64,000 nt of DNA, from positions 1-64,000 of the forward strand of contig NZ_BOMZ01000063.1 in assembly GCF_016862455.1 (NCBI RefSeq). The letters are read 5' to 3'. Origin of the DNA: Actinoplanes utahensis (GTDB lineage: Bacteria; Actinomycetota; Actinomycetes; Mycobacteriales; Micromonosporaceae). The translations under genes were made by a program, and so were the position numbers. Shown piece by piece: positions 50,030-63,028 of the stretch (its first letter is position 1; every line of letters begins with the position of its first letter). The notes beneath the pieces were generated by a model, which made no database searches, had not been told where the DNA came from, and saw nothing but the letters and a program-made list of their open reading frames with translations.

Positions 50030-52057
50030 CTACGCGTGACGTGGCAGGCGGACGACGATGCGGGTGCCGGGGTGATGGGCCGGGTCCAGCGCGATCGTTC
50101 CGCCGTGTGCCGCGACCAGGCTGCGGGCCAGCGGCAGGCCCAGCCCGTGCCCGGGGATCGCGGTGTGCCGGGCGTTGCCGCCGCGGTGGAAGCGGGTGAA
50201 CAGCTGTTCCCGGTCGTCGTCCGGGATGCCGATGCCGGTGTCGGTGACCACGAGTTCGATCACGTCCGGGTCGGTGTCGTCGGCGGTGATCCGGATGTCG
50301 CCGCCTTCGGGACTGTATTTGACGGCGTTGGACAGCAGTTGGTCGACGATCTGGCGGAACCGTTCCGGGTCGGCGTCCAGGGTGAGGGCGGGTGGCAGTT
50401 CGGTGTGCAGGCGCAGGCCGGCTTGCGGTTCGACGGCGGCGACGGCGGCGGCGACGACCGCGGTGAGGTCGGTACGGCACACTCGCAGCTGGAGGTGCCC
50501 GGTCTCGAGCGCCGACAGTTCGAGCAGGTCGTCGATGATCCGTTGCAGGTGCCCGACGTTGCGGTGGATGGCGCCGACCATCTGCTGCCGGTCCGGGTCG
50601 TCGGTCTCGTCGGCGAGCAGCGTGGTGTAGCTGATGATCGAGGTGAGCGGGGTCCGTAGTTCGTGCCCGACGAGGGTGAGGAAATCGTCGCGGGTGCGAT
50701 CGAGCTGCATGGTCAGTTCTCGGCTGCGGCGGCGGGTCAGGAACTGCCCGAGCTGTCCGGCGAACCCGTCGACCAGGCCGGTGAGCAGGAACTCGTCGTA
50801 TTCGCCGGTCGAGCTGAGGGTGGCCAGCACCCCGAGGACGCGGTCGCCGTCCCGGACCGGCACGGTGAGGCTGGCGCGCAGGCCGCGGGCCGCGGCGGCG
50901 TGTGCGAACGCGTACGCCGCGGGGGTCTCGGTGAATCGTGGCGCGGTGAGGTCCGGGATCCACAGCGGCTGCCCGGTCGCCCACACCAGGCCGGGCCCGG
51001 CGTCGCCGGGCGGGATCCGTTCGGGAACCAGATCGTCGACCTGGACGCCGGGGGCGCTCCAGTAGGCGGCGGTGCGCAGCACGTCGGCGACCTCGTCGAC
51101 CAGGAACAACGCCACATGCGGCCAGTCCAGTGCCTGCCCGAGCGCGGCCAGCAGTTCGGGTGCGGCCTCTTCGAGGCTGTCCGCTTCGGCCAGCAGCCGG
51201 GACACCCGTAGTTCGCATTCGTGGAACCGTTCCCGGCGATGACGTTCGGTGACGTCGCTGACGGTGGCGACGGCGCCCAGCAGTCCGCCGTCGAGGCCGC
51301 GGATCGGTTCGCCGTTGGTCAGCGTGTACCGGTCGGGTGCGCCGGGCACGCGCAGCACCGCCTCGGCATCCCGCACGATCTCCCCGCCCAGGGCCCGGAT
51401 CACCGCCATCTCGTCGGCGTCGACGAGCCGGCCGTCCGGGTGGTGCAGCCGCGTCCGGGCCGCCGCCATCGCCTCACCGGGGGTCAGGTCGTCGCCGAGG
51501 CCGCAGAAGCGGCGCAGGGTCCGGTTGAACAGCATCGGCTTCCGGTCGGCGTCGACGGCGACGACACCGACCTGGAGGCTGTCCAGCAGCCCGGCGAGGA
51601 AGCCCCGGTGCGGGTCCGGTCCGGGCTCCGGCGTTCCGGCGGACAGGGCCGGGCCGAACGCGGCGGCGATCTCGGCGAGGACTGTCAGGTCGGGTTCCGC
51701 CCAGGCGCGCGGGGTGGTGTCGAGCACCGTGATCGCGCCGAGCGGCTGCCGGTGTTCGTCGCGCAGCGGCACCCCGGCCAGCGAGCACAGGCCGAGCCCG
51801 GTCATCGGATGGCCGGTCAGGTCGGCGATGACGAGGGCGTCGCCGACCACGCCGGGGCCGCTCCACCGGGCGCCGGGCTCCGGGTGCGGTAGTCCGAACG
51901 TACCCAGGAAGCGTCCGTCGCCCGCACTGACCACCGCGACCGGCGCGCCGAGCAGCCGCGCCGCCATCCGGGCGATGGCGTCCCAGGACACCGAGACCAT
52001 TCTTGCGGGGTACGGGGCGGGCAGCGCCGCCGCACGTGCCATCTCGGAGGTTGTCAC
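50030..52057 (-). CDS. GAF-PAS-GAF sensor histidine kinase
   Basis: Soluble sensor kinase of 675 residues. In order: a GAF-like domain (residues about 20-135, with GLCSLAGVPLRDEHRQPLGA), a PAS domain (about 150-275, MLFNRTLRRFCGLGDDLTPG), a second GAF (about 290-430, PHVALFLVDEVADVLRTAAY, LRASLTVPVRDGDRVLGVL), HisKA with FLTLVGHELRTPLTS and an ATPase domain (NAVKYSPEGG, DTGIGIP, GHGLGLPLARS). There is no membrane segment. It has no adjacent response regulator, so it is an orphan kinase; the hybrid kinase at 58.5 kb is not linked to it. Start ATG at 52057. Confidence 0.92.
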   Translation of the reverse strand: MTTSEMARAAALPAPYPARMVSVSWDAIARMAARLLGAPVAVVSAGDGRFLGTFGLPHPEPGARWSGPGVVGDALVIADLTGHPMTGLGLCSLAGVPLRDEHRQPLGAITVLDTTPRAWAEPDLTVLAEIAAAFGPALSAGTPEPGPDPHRGFLAGLLDSLQVGVVAVDADRKPMLFNRTLRRFCGLGDDLTPGEAMAAARTRLHHPDGRLVDADEMAVIRALGGEIVRDAEAVLRVPGAPDRYTLTNGEPIRGLDGGLLGAVATVSDVTERHRRERFHECELRVSRLLAEADSLEEAAPELLAALGQALDWPHVALFLVDEVADVLRTAAYWSAPGVQVDDLVPERIPPGDAGPGLVWATGQPLWIPDLTAPRFTETPAAYAFAHAAAARGLRASLTVPVRDGDRVLGVLATLSSTGEYDEFLLTGLVDGFAGQLGQFLTRRRSRELTMQLDRTRDDFLTLVGHELRTPLTSIISYTTLLADETDDPDRQQMVGAIHRNVGHLQRIIDDLLELSALETGHLQLRVCRTDLTAVVAAAVAAVEPQAGLRLHTELPPALTLDADPERFRQIVDQLLSNAVKYSPEGGDIRITADDTDPDVIELVVTDTGIGIPDDDREQLFTRFHRGGNARHTAIPGHGLGLPLARSLVAAHGGTIALDPAHHPGTRIVVRLPRHA

Positions 52058-52302
52058 GCCATCACCCCGCCTGGTTCCTCGGTCCCGGCAGCCGAACCGC
52101 CTGCCGAACAGGAATAACGGGCCACCGGCCCGGTCGTCGCATCCTCCGCATCGGCAACCGTTCCGTGTCGATGAGTTATTCGGGGCGGCCGTCCCGGGCG
52201 TGTCCGCCGGTTCAGCGCCGATGCGTTCGCCGCGCGACCTGTGGGGACTGCGGACGAAAACCCGCCCGCGACGGATTCACCCCTTCCACCCCTTCCGCGC
52301 GA

Positions 52303-52350
52303 GATCTTGTGAGTTTCGGGCGAACCGATTCACCACAACCTCACAAGATC
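52303..52350. promoter_or_regulatory. 11-bp inverted repeat, possible operator
   Basis: Perfect arms GATCTTGTGAG and CTCACAAGATC separated by 26 bp. It is less GC-rich than its surroundings, which makes chance formation less likely. It could be a paired protein-binding site for either divergent gene. Confidence 0.4.
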
Positions 52351-52412
52351 GACAACCGGCGGGCAAGCAATCGGCCAGCAGGGTCCGCAGTGAGAACCAG
52401 GCGGACTCTTGT

Positions 52413-52465
52413 GGCTGGTCGTCCTGGCTGTCTCGCCGTCTCCGAGACAACGGTGAGAGCCAGCC
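52413..52465. repeat. Long hairpin, family copy C
   Basis: Stem CTGGCT plus CTCGCCGT pairs with ACGGTGAGAGCCAG, with a two-base bulge and one G-U pair. An alternative outer pairing is GGCTGG with CCAGCC. It is followed by GGGGTTT and GCCTGGC, as in copy A (22754), and preceded by the same GGCTGGTCGTC string. Confidence 0.65.
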
Positions 52466-52601
52466 GGGGTTTCAGCCTGGCCGCCGTGGGCCGGCCGACG
52501 CGGCCCGCACGTCCGGGGACGGATTCGCCTTCGGGGGGACTGTGTCCTCGACGGCCGCCCGCCCGCGTTTGATCGATGGTCGCCGGGGCATCCACCCGGC
52601 C

Positions 52602-53612
52602 ATGAAGCTGCCCACCGCCCGCGGCCCCGTCTCGGAAGCCCTGATCACCGCACTCGCCCGCGCGCCGCACGACCTGGATCCGGGCCTCGCCGCCGGGTTC
52701 GGCCCGGCCGCCGGGGCGATCACCGACGAGGATCTGCAGCTGTCGCTGTTCGTGCTGTACGAGCTGGCGTACCGCGGATGGGACGGGGTCGACGACGCGT
52801 GGGAGTGGGAGCCGAGCCTGATCCGGGTGCGGACCGCGGCGGAGGAGCGGTTCGAGACGGCGTTGCGGTCGCTGACCGGGCCGTACGCCGATGTGGTCCC
52901 GCCGGAACCGGCCCCCGCGGACGTCGCCCGGACCCTGGTCGCGATCACCGAGTCCGACGACGGGCCGTCCCTGTCGAAGTACGTGCGTGGCCAGGCCACC
53001 CTGGAGCAGTTCCGCGAGTTCGCCACCCACCGCTCGATCTACCAGCTGCGGGAGGCCGACCCGCACACCTTCACGATCCCGCGGCTCGCCGGCGCGGCCA
53101 AGGCCGCCCTCATCGAGATCCAGATCGACGAGTACGGGTCCGGCCGGGTGCACCGCATGCACCAGGAACTGTTCAAGTCGACGATGACGTGGCTCGGGCT
53201 GGACATCACCTACGGCGGGTACGTCGACGCGGTTCCGGCCCTGACCCTGGCCACCAACAACGTGATGTCCCTGTTCGCCCTGCACCGGCGGCGGCGCGGG
53301 GCGCTCCTGGGGCACCTGGCGGCCTACGAGATGACGTCGACGGGACCCAACCGGGCGTACGGCAACGGTCTGCGCCGCCTCGGCGGGGACGCCGACGCCA
53401 CCCGGTTCTACGACGAGCACGTCGAGGCGGACGCGGTGCACGAACAGGTCGCCGCCTACGACATGTGCGGCGCGTTCTGCGCCGCCGAGCCCGAACGCGC
53501 CGCCGACGTGCTCTTCGGCGCCCGGTGCGCGCTGGCCCTGGACTCGCTGTGGGCCGGCGCGGTCCTGGACGCCTGGGGGAGGGGCGAGAGTTCGCTACGC
53601 GGCTTCGTCTGA
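52602..53612 (+). CDS. Iron-containing redox enzyme family protein (haem-oxygenase-like diiron)
   Basis: A 336-residue protein of the haem-oxygenase-like diiron oxidase/oxygenase group. Metal-ligand-type segments are visible: YELAYRGWD, then IEIQIDEYGSGRVHRMHQEL and the C-terminal YDEHVEADAVHEQVAAYDMC, which give the expected Glu/His pattern on an all-helical fold. No signal peptide. The ATG at 52602 (MKLPTARGPVSEALITALAR) is the first sensible start. It converges with a CDGSH protein gene and overlaps it by 18 bp; these two families are often neighbours, hinting at an electron-transfer partnership. Confidence 0.8.
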   Translation: MKLPTARGPVSEALITALARAPHDLDPGLAAGFGPAAGAITDEDLQLSLFVLYELAYRGWDGVDDAWEWEPSLIRVRTAAEERFETALRSLTGPYADVVPPEPAPADVARTLVAITESDDGPSLSKYVRGQATLEQFREFATHRSIYQLREADPHTFTIPRLAGAAKAALIEIQIDEYGSGRVHRMHQELFKSTMTWLGLDITYGGYVDAVPALTLATNNVMSLFALHRRRRGALLGHLAAYEMTSTGPNRAYGNGLRRLGGDADATRFYDEHVEADAVHEQVAAYDMCGAFCAAEPERAADVLFGARCALALDSLWAGAVLDAWGRGESSLRGFV

Positions 53613-53846
53613 GCGCGGCGCGGGCGTCTGCCGCCCGGCCGCGGCCCGGAAACCGACCGCCTTGTGCGTGCCGTCGCAGAACGGCTTGATCGCCGACTTG
53701 CCGCACCGGCACAGGGCGACGGTGTCCCGGCCCGGATCGATCTCCGTGCCGTCCGGTGTGCGCAGCGTGAAATCGCCGCGCACCAGCAGCGGCCCGTTCT
53801 CGTAGACGACGACGCTGGCGCCCTGCTCGTGATCGCTTGCGGTCAT
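53595..53846 (-). CDS. CDGSH iron-sulfur protein
   Basis: An 83-residue protein with the CDGSH cluster-binding signature ALCRCGKSAIKPFCDGTHK (three Cys, one His), which holds a [2Fe-2S] cluster. The N-terminal half (VVVYENGPLLVRGDFTLRTP) matches the small actinobacterial single-domain form. The ATG at 53844-53846 gives a conventional length; an upstream ATG would add 36 residues of unlike sequence. It probably transfers electrons or a cluster to the convergent diiron enzyme. Confidence 0.9.
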   Translation of the reverse strand: MTASDHEQGASVVVYENGPLLVRGDFTLRTPDGTEIDPGRDTVALCRCGKSAIKPFCDGTHKAVGFRAAAGRQTPAPRSDEAA

Positions 53847-53960
53847 GGGCGGGGGATGCCCGGCTTCGGCCCTCCGAAACGCCGCCCGGTCACCCGATCG
53901 GATCGGGTTCGCCCGCAGGATCATCACATCCGTTCCTGGCGATGTGGCGTCCACAAGAAA

Positions 53961-54163
53961 CGCCGCGCCGCGGGTGGGAACGCCGCGCCGCGGGTGGGAA
54001 CGCCGCGCCGCGGGTGGGAACGCCGCGCCGCGGGTGGGAAGGCCGCGCCCCGAGCCGGAAGGCCGCGCCCCGAGCGGGAACGCCGCGCCCCGAACGGGAA
54101 CCCCGCGGGTTCCCCGAGCGCGAACCCCGCGTCCCGAGCGCGAACCCCGCGTCGCGAGCGGGA
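53961..54163. repeat. 20-bp tandem repeat array
   Basis: The unit CGCCGCGCCGCGGGTGGGAA is exact at 53961, 53981, 54001 and 54021, then three diverging copies follow to about 54100. After a break come two CGAACCCCGCGTCCCGAGCG-like copies. It fills the gap of about 490 bp between the CDGSH gene and the end of the YbdK-like gene; no gene is seen there. Confidence 0.9.
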
Positions 54164-54334
54164 CTCCGTGCTCGGGGAACCTGCGGGCGGCGCACAGGAG
54201 GCCGATCAGCGGTGGATGTGCCGCCTACGGCAGGACACGGCGCGGACCGTGGCCGAGAACGGGTGTGGTTCGGGCGCGATGAGCGGCCGAACCACCCTCC
54301 GGATCGGTCGGGCGGAGGGGCGGGAGCGCCGCCG

Positions 54335-55474
54335 TCACCGGTCGATGAGGGAGCCGTCCGGGACGCCGGTGAGGGCCAGGGCGGTGCGCAGGTCGCCGGA
54401 GCGGGCGAAGGCGTCGCGCTGGCGGGTGGCGCCGGGGCCTTCGGTGCGCAGCCGGGTCAGTTCGGCCTCGATCAGGGGCAGGTCGCCGCTGCGGGACAGG
54501 GCGGGGGTGACCGTGTGCATGAGGTCGCCCACCAGATCCCAGGCCGGCCGGGCCCGGCCCTGCCGCAGGTCCAGCAGGGTGCCACCGAGACCGGCGTGGG
54601 CGGCGTTCCAGTGGGCGGCGCGTACCAGGTGGCCCGGGATCTGCGGGGCGGCGTGGCCGGCGCCGATCCGGTCGACGGCGGTGGCGACCAGGGCCCGCGC
54701 GAGGCCGGCGAGCAGGACCGCGTCGCCGGTGGTCGGGCAGGTGTCGGCGACCCGGATCTCGACGGTGGGATAGCCGGCGGACGGGCGGGCGTGCCACAGG
54801 ATCAGCGATGCGTCGAGCATCGCGCCGGAGGCGACCAGGAGCTCGACGGTACGGTCCAGGTCCTCCGCCGAGGCGAACCAGGGTGTCGGGCCGAGGGTGG
54901 GCCACCGGTCCAGCTGCATCGCCCGCCAGCTGGCGTGACCGGTGTCCCGGCCGTCGTGGAACGGCGAGTTCACCGTCAGCGCCTGGAGCACCGGCAGCCA
55001 GGGGCGCAGGTGGTTGCAGACCTGCACGGCCAGTTCCCGGTCGGGCACGCCGACGTGCACATGGCAGCCGCACACCGCCGGGTCGTCGACGACGGGGCCG
55101 TAGTGGTCGGCGATCGCCCGGAACCGTGGATCGTCGGTGACCGCCCGCTCCGGTTCGCCGACGGGGGTGGCGCCGACTGCGGCGAGCATGGCGCCCGCGG
55201 ATCGGGCGGATCGGGCCGCGGCCGTTCGCAGCAGCCGCAGGTGGGAGCCGACCTCGTCGAGGCCGGTGCAGACCGGGGTGACCATCTCGATCATGCTGTG
55301 CCGGAATTCGCGGCGGCTCAGGTGCTGGACGTCGGCGGGCAACGCGGCCAGGACCGCGGGTGCGGCCGGCCGGTTCTCCATGGTCGCCGGGTCGAGGAGC
55401 AGGAACTCCTCCTCGACGCCGACGGTGAGCCGGGCGGTGTCCACCGCGCGTGCGGCGACGAGCGCGGCCCTCAC
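54335..55474 (-). CDS. Glutamate-cysteine ligase-like carboxylate-amine ligase (YbdK type)
   Basis: ATP-dependent carboxylate-amine ligase of the GCS2 family, 379 residues. Family marks: LTVGVEEEFLLLDPATMENR at the N-terminus (acidic metal ligands), CGCHVHVGVPDRELAVQVCN, and later PTVEIRVADTCPTTGDAVLL. Members make gamma-glutamylcysteine weakly or act in small-peptide synthesis. The GTG start at 55474 is followed by a short non-conserved leader, so translation may begin a few codons later. It is 64 bp after the methyltransferase stop on the same strand, so the two may be co-transcribed. Confidence 0.88.
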   Translation of the reverse strand: MRAALVAARAVDTARLTVGVEEEFLLLDPATMENRPAAPAVLAALPADVQHLSRREFRHSMIEMVTPVCTGLDEVGSHLRLLRTAAARSARSAGAMLAAVGATPVGEPERAVTDDPRFRAIADHYGPVVDDPAVCGCHVHVGVPDRELAVQVCNHLRPWLPVLQALTVNSPFHDGRDTGHASWRAMQLDRWPTLGPTPWFASAEDLDRTVELLVASGAMLDASLILWHARPSAGYPTVEIRVADTCPTTGDAVLLAGLARALVATAVDRIGAGHAAPQIPGHLVRAAHWNAAHAGLGGTLLDLRQGRARPAWDLVGDLMHTVTPALSRSGDLPLIEAELTRLRTEGPGATRQRDAFARSGDLRTALALTGVPDGSLIDR

Positions 55475-55538
55475 CGCCGGTCCCCGCCGGCCGGCGCCGG
55501 GGTGGGGACCCGCACGGCCCTCCCGGCCGGAGAGCGGC

Positions 55539-56489
55539 TCACGACGGGCGGGTCGCGGTCAGCACCACCAGGGCGATGCGCTCGGCGTGGGCGTAGGCGG
55601 GGCCGTCCAGTTCCTCGCCGTAGGCGTCCGGGTCCACTTCGCGGTACGTCCATTCGAGGCCGGTGCCGGCCAGACGGGTTCGGGCGGCCTCGTGGAACGG
55701 ATCGCGGCCGTCGGCGATGCCGGTGCCGGCGAAGAGGACCAGGGTGCCGCCGCCGGCGAGCCGCTCGGCGGCCGCGTCGAGGATGCGCAGGGACAGCTCG
55801 TGCCCGTTCGGGCCGCCGTCCCGGTAGGCCCGGCCGGCCGGATCGATCATGAACGGGGGATTCGAGATGATCAGGTCGAAGGTTCCGGTGACGCCGTCGA
55901 GGAGATCGCTGTGATGCGGCTGCACGTTGGGCGTACCCGCCAGAAGGATGTTGGAGCGGGCGAACCGCAACGCCGCCGCATTGATGTCCACCGCCAGCAC
56001 CTCGGTGCCACGCAGCCGTTTCGCCACCGCGATCGCGCCGGCCGCCGTGCCGCAGCCGATGTCCACCGCCCGCCGCACCTGGTCCTGCCGGGCGGCGACG
56101 ACGGCGAGAGCGGCGTCGGCCATCCGGTGGGTGTCCGGGCCGAAGAACACCGCGTCCGGCTCGGTCGTCGGGAACGGCGAGTGCACGAAGAGCTCGCCGT
56201 CGTAGGTGGAGTACCGGACCAGGCTGCGCCAGGTGTCGCCGTCCCGCTTCAGCACGCCGGCGACGTCCATCAGCTCGACGAAGCGGTCGGGCAGCAGGCC
56301 GCGGCCGAACGGGCGGTTCCAGCCGAAGACGCCGCGCAGGTCGGTGGCCCGCTCGTTGCCGGGGCGGTGGTTGATCCGTTCGTGGGTGGCCGGGGTGACG
56401 GTGGTGAACCGGTAACCGGCGGCCCGCAGGAGCTCGCCGAGCTCCACCAGCGCGGTGGCCTCGGTCGTTTCCGGGACGGTGATCGACAT
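55539..56489 (-). CDS. Class I SAM-dependent methyltransferase (HemK/RsmC-like)
   Basis: A 316-residue enzyme. The N-terminal 110 residues are a separate helical/beta domain (LVELGELLRAAGYRFTTVTP) seen in actinobacterial homologues. The catalytic domain has the SAM loop VDIGCGTAAGAIAVA, the acidic strand end VLAVDINAAALR and the SNPPFM motif, which marks methylation of an amide or exocyclic amine (glutamine, adenine or guanine). RNA, protein and DNA targets are all possible. The ATG at 56487-56489 is used; in-frame upstream ATGs exist. It is divergent from the GAF-PP2C gene. Confidence 0.85.
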   Translation of the reverse strand: MSITVPETTEATALVELGELLRAAGYRFTTVTPATHERINHRPGNERATDLRGVFGWNRPFGRGLLPDRFVELMDVAGVLKRDGDTWRSLVRYSTYDGELFVHSPFPTTEPDAVFFGPDTHRMADAALAVVAARQDQVRRAVDIGCGTAAGAIAVAKRLRGTEVLAVDINAAALRFARSNILLAGTPNVQPHHSDLLDGVTGTFDLIISNPPFMIDPAGRAYRDGGPNGHELSLRILDAAAERLAGGGTLVLFAGTGIADGRDPFHEAARTRLAGTGLEWTYREVDPDAYGEELDGPAYAHAERIALVVLTATRPS

Positions 56490-56608
56490 GGCGCCCGCAT
56501 TCCCGGGATTCATCGTTTCAATCATCGAAATCACATGGTGACGGATGCTTGCTGACATCGGGGGGCCGGGTATGACAGGGTGCCCTACGGCTATCGGGGA
56601 AGGCGGAG

Positions 56609-58411
56609 ATGACACACGGTGAGGTGGACGGGCAGCGGCTCGTCGCGCTGCTGCGCACCGGCCTCGACGCCGTCGCCGATCCGACGTTCGATCGGTTCGC
56701 CGCCCTGGTGCGCAGCGTCCTGGACGTGCCGGTGGCCCTGGTCTCGCTGGTCGACACCGACCGGCAGTTCTTCCCCGGCGCGGCGGGGCTGGGCCAGCCG
56801 TGGGCGGCCAGCCGGGAGACCCCGCTGAGCCATTCGTTCTGCCGGCACGTCGTGGACAGCGGGCGGCCGCTGATCGTCACCGACGCCCGTGTCGATCCGC
56901 GGGTTCGGGACAATCCCGCGATCGACGACCTGGGCGTGATCGGTTATGCCGGGATGCCGCTGCACGACGCCGAGGGTCGGGTCCTCGGCTCGCTGTGCGC
57001 GATCGACCACGAGCCGCGCAAGTGGACCGAGCGGGAGACGGCGCTGCTGGCCGACCTGGCGGCCGCCTGCTCCGACACCCTCCGGGCCCGGATCGCCTCG
57101 TACAGTTCGGAGCGGCGGCGGCAGGCGGCCTCGGACGGCGAGGACCAGGCGCAGACGATCGCCGAGCGCGCCCGGCTGCTGCTGCGCGCCAGTGTCGCGC
57201 TGGGCGGCGCCGCCACCTCCGAGCAGGTCGTCGAGACGGTCCGCAGCCTGGTCATCGGCACCATCGACCCGGCGTACGTCGGATTGTCCTGGCTGCAGAC
57301 CGGCGGGAACATCCGGCTGGTGTCGGGCCGGCTGCTGCCGCCGCACCTGGCCACCCGGTGGGAGCGGTACGGCCCGCAGGTGCGCACCCCGTCCGGCCTG
57401 GCGGCGGCCGGCGGCCGCCCGGTGGTGCTGCCCGATCTGGACGCGGTGGCCGAGCAGACGCCGGACGCGCTCGGCACGTTCGCCGAGATGCGCTGGCAGT
57501 CGGCCGTCAGTGTGCCGCTGCCCGGCGCGGGCGGGCCGATCGGGGCGCTGACGTTCTGCTGGCGGGAGCCGTACTCGCCGAGCGAGGCGGAGCAGGCCGT
57601 GCTGACCGCGCTGGCCGGTTACGTGGCGCAGGCGCTGCTGCGGGCCAGCGCCTTCGACGACCGTCGCAACGCCGCCGAGATGATGCAGAAGGCGCTGCTC
57701 AGCCCGCTGCCGCAGCCCGGTCATGTGCGGCTGGCCGCCCGCTATCTGCCGGCCAGCCGCAGCGACCTGGTCGGCGGCGACTGGTACGACGCGGTCTGCC
57801 TCGACGGCGACCGGATGGCGGTGATCATCGGTGACGTGGCGGGACACGGTGTGACGGTGGCCGCGACCATGGGCCACTACCGCAGCATGCTGCGCACCCT
57901 GCTGGTCGACCGCTACGACTACCCGTCCGCGCTGCTGGAGCGGTTCGAGCGAGCGGTCCGGGTGCTCGGCCTCGACGGCATCGCCACCGTGCTGGTCGCC
58001 TACCTCACCGCGGAGCCCGGCGGTGGGCACACCCTGACCTGGTCCAGCGCCGGTCACGTGCCGCCCACCGTGGTCCTGCCGGACGGCACGGTCACCCAGC
58101 TGCCGACCGGCGGGCCGCTGCTCGGCGGGCTGCGCGGGGTGACCCGGCGCACCCACACACGCCGGCTGCCGCCGGGCAGCCGGCTGGTGCTGTTCACCGA
58201 CGGGCTGATCGAGACCCGGACCTGCCCGCTGGACGACGGCATCGACTGCCTGCACCGGATCCTGCGCGAGAACCCGGGCGCCGGCCTGGACGAGCTCGCC
58301 GACCTGATGATGGAGATCATCCCGGCGCCGCAACGGGAGGACGACGCGTCCCTGCTGCTGATCGACACAGAACCGAGCCGACGACATTACCCTGCCGACG
58401 GATCGCCCTGA
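56609..58411 (+). CDS. GAF-GAF-PP2C (SpoIIE/RsbU-type) phosphatase
   Basis: A 600-residue soluble phosphatase. The first GAF (about 20-165) has VALVSLVDTDRQFFPGAAGL and GMPLHDAEGRVLGSLCAIDH; the second (about 190-345) ends in ALLRAS. The PP2C/SpoIIE domain has all metal-binding Asp motifs: GGDWYDAV, IIGDVAGHG and the C-terminal REDDASLLL. It probably dephosphorylates an anti-sigma antagonist in response to light, redox or ligands sensed by GAF. The ATG at 56609 has AAGGCGGAG upstream. The hybrid kinase follows after 102 bp, so they may act together. Confidence 0.92.
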   Translation: MTHGEVDGQRLVALLRTGLDAVADPTFDRFAALVRSVLDVPVALVSLVDTDRQFFPGAAGLGQPWAASRETPLSHSFCRHVVDSGRPLIVTDARVDPRVRDNPAIDDLGVIGYAGMPLHDAEGRVLGSLCAIDHEPRKWTERETALLADLAAACSDTLRARIASYSSERRRQAASDGEDQAQTIAERARLLLRASVALGGAATSEQVVETVRSLVIGTIDPAYVGLSWLQTGGNIRLVSGRLLPPHLATRWERYGPQVRTPSGLAAAGGRPVVLPDLDAVAEQTPDALGTFAEMRWQSAVSVPLPGAGGPIGALTFCWREPYSPSEAEQAVLTALAGYVAQALLRASAFDDRRNAAEMMQKALLSPLPQPGHVRLAARYLPASRSDLVGGDWYDAVCLDGDRMAVIIGDVAGHGVTVAATMGHYRSMLRTLLVDRYDYPSALLERFERAVRVLGLDGIATVLVAYLTAEPGGGHTLTWSSAGHVPPTVVLPDGTVTQLPTGGPLLGGLRGVTRRTHTRRLPPGSRLVLFTDGLIETRTCPLDDGIDCLHRILRENPGAGLDELADLMMEIIPAPQREDDASLLLIDTEPSRRHYPADGSP

Positions 58412-58513
58412 CCGGATGTTCGGGTGATTCACACCTCACCGCTAACCTGTTGCAGTTGTGCAAGCATCTGGATGCTTTTCGGCACGGGTCGCGACAGATG
58501 AGGGTGGCTGGGA

Positions 58514-62995
<4,482 letters not shown>

Positions 62996-63028
62996 CCCCG
63001 GGCCGCGTGCCGGCCGACCGCGATCACG

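Larger units (their letters stand above)
52058..52601. other. Gene-free region of about 540 bp with two dyads
   Basis: Divergent region between the GAF/PAS kinase and the diiron-protein gene. It contains an 11-bp inverted repeat (GATCTTGTGAG at 52303-52313, CTCACAAGATC at 52340-52350) and hairpin copy C at 52413. Open frames crossing it lack coding character. Confidence 0.5.

Noticed and set aside
52003..52572. Plus-strand 189-codon frame between the sensor kinase and the diiron gene
   Set aside because: Low-complexity Arg/Pro/Ser composition, crosses two dyads, no ribosome-binding site or domain.
53961..54163. Possible CRISPR-like array
   Set aside because: Repeats are directly adjacent 20-bp units without spacers, and no cas genes are present.
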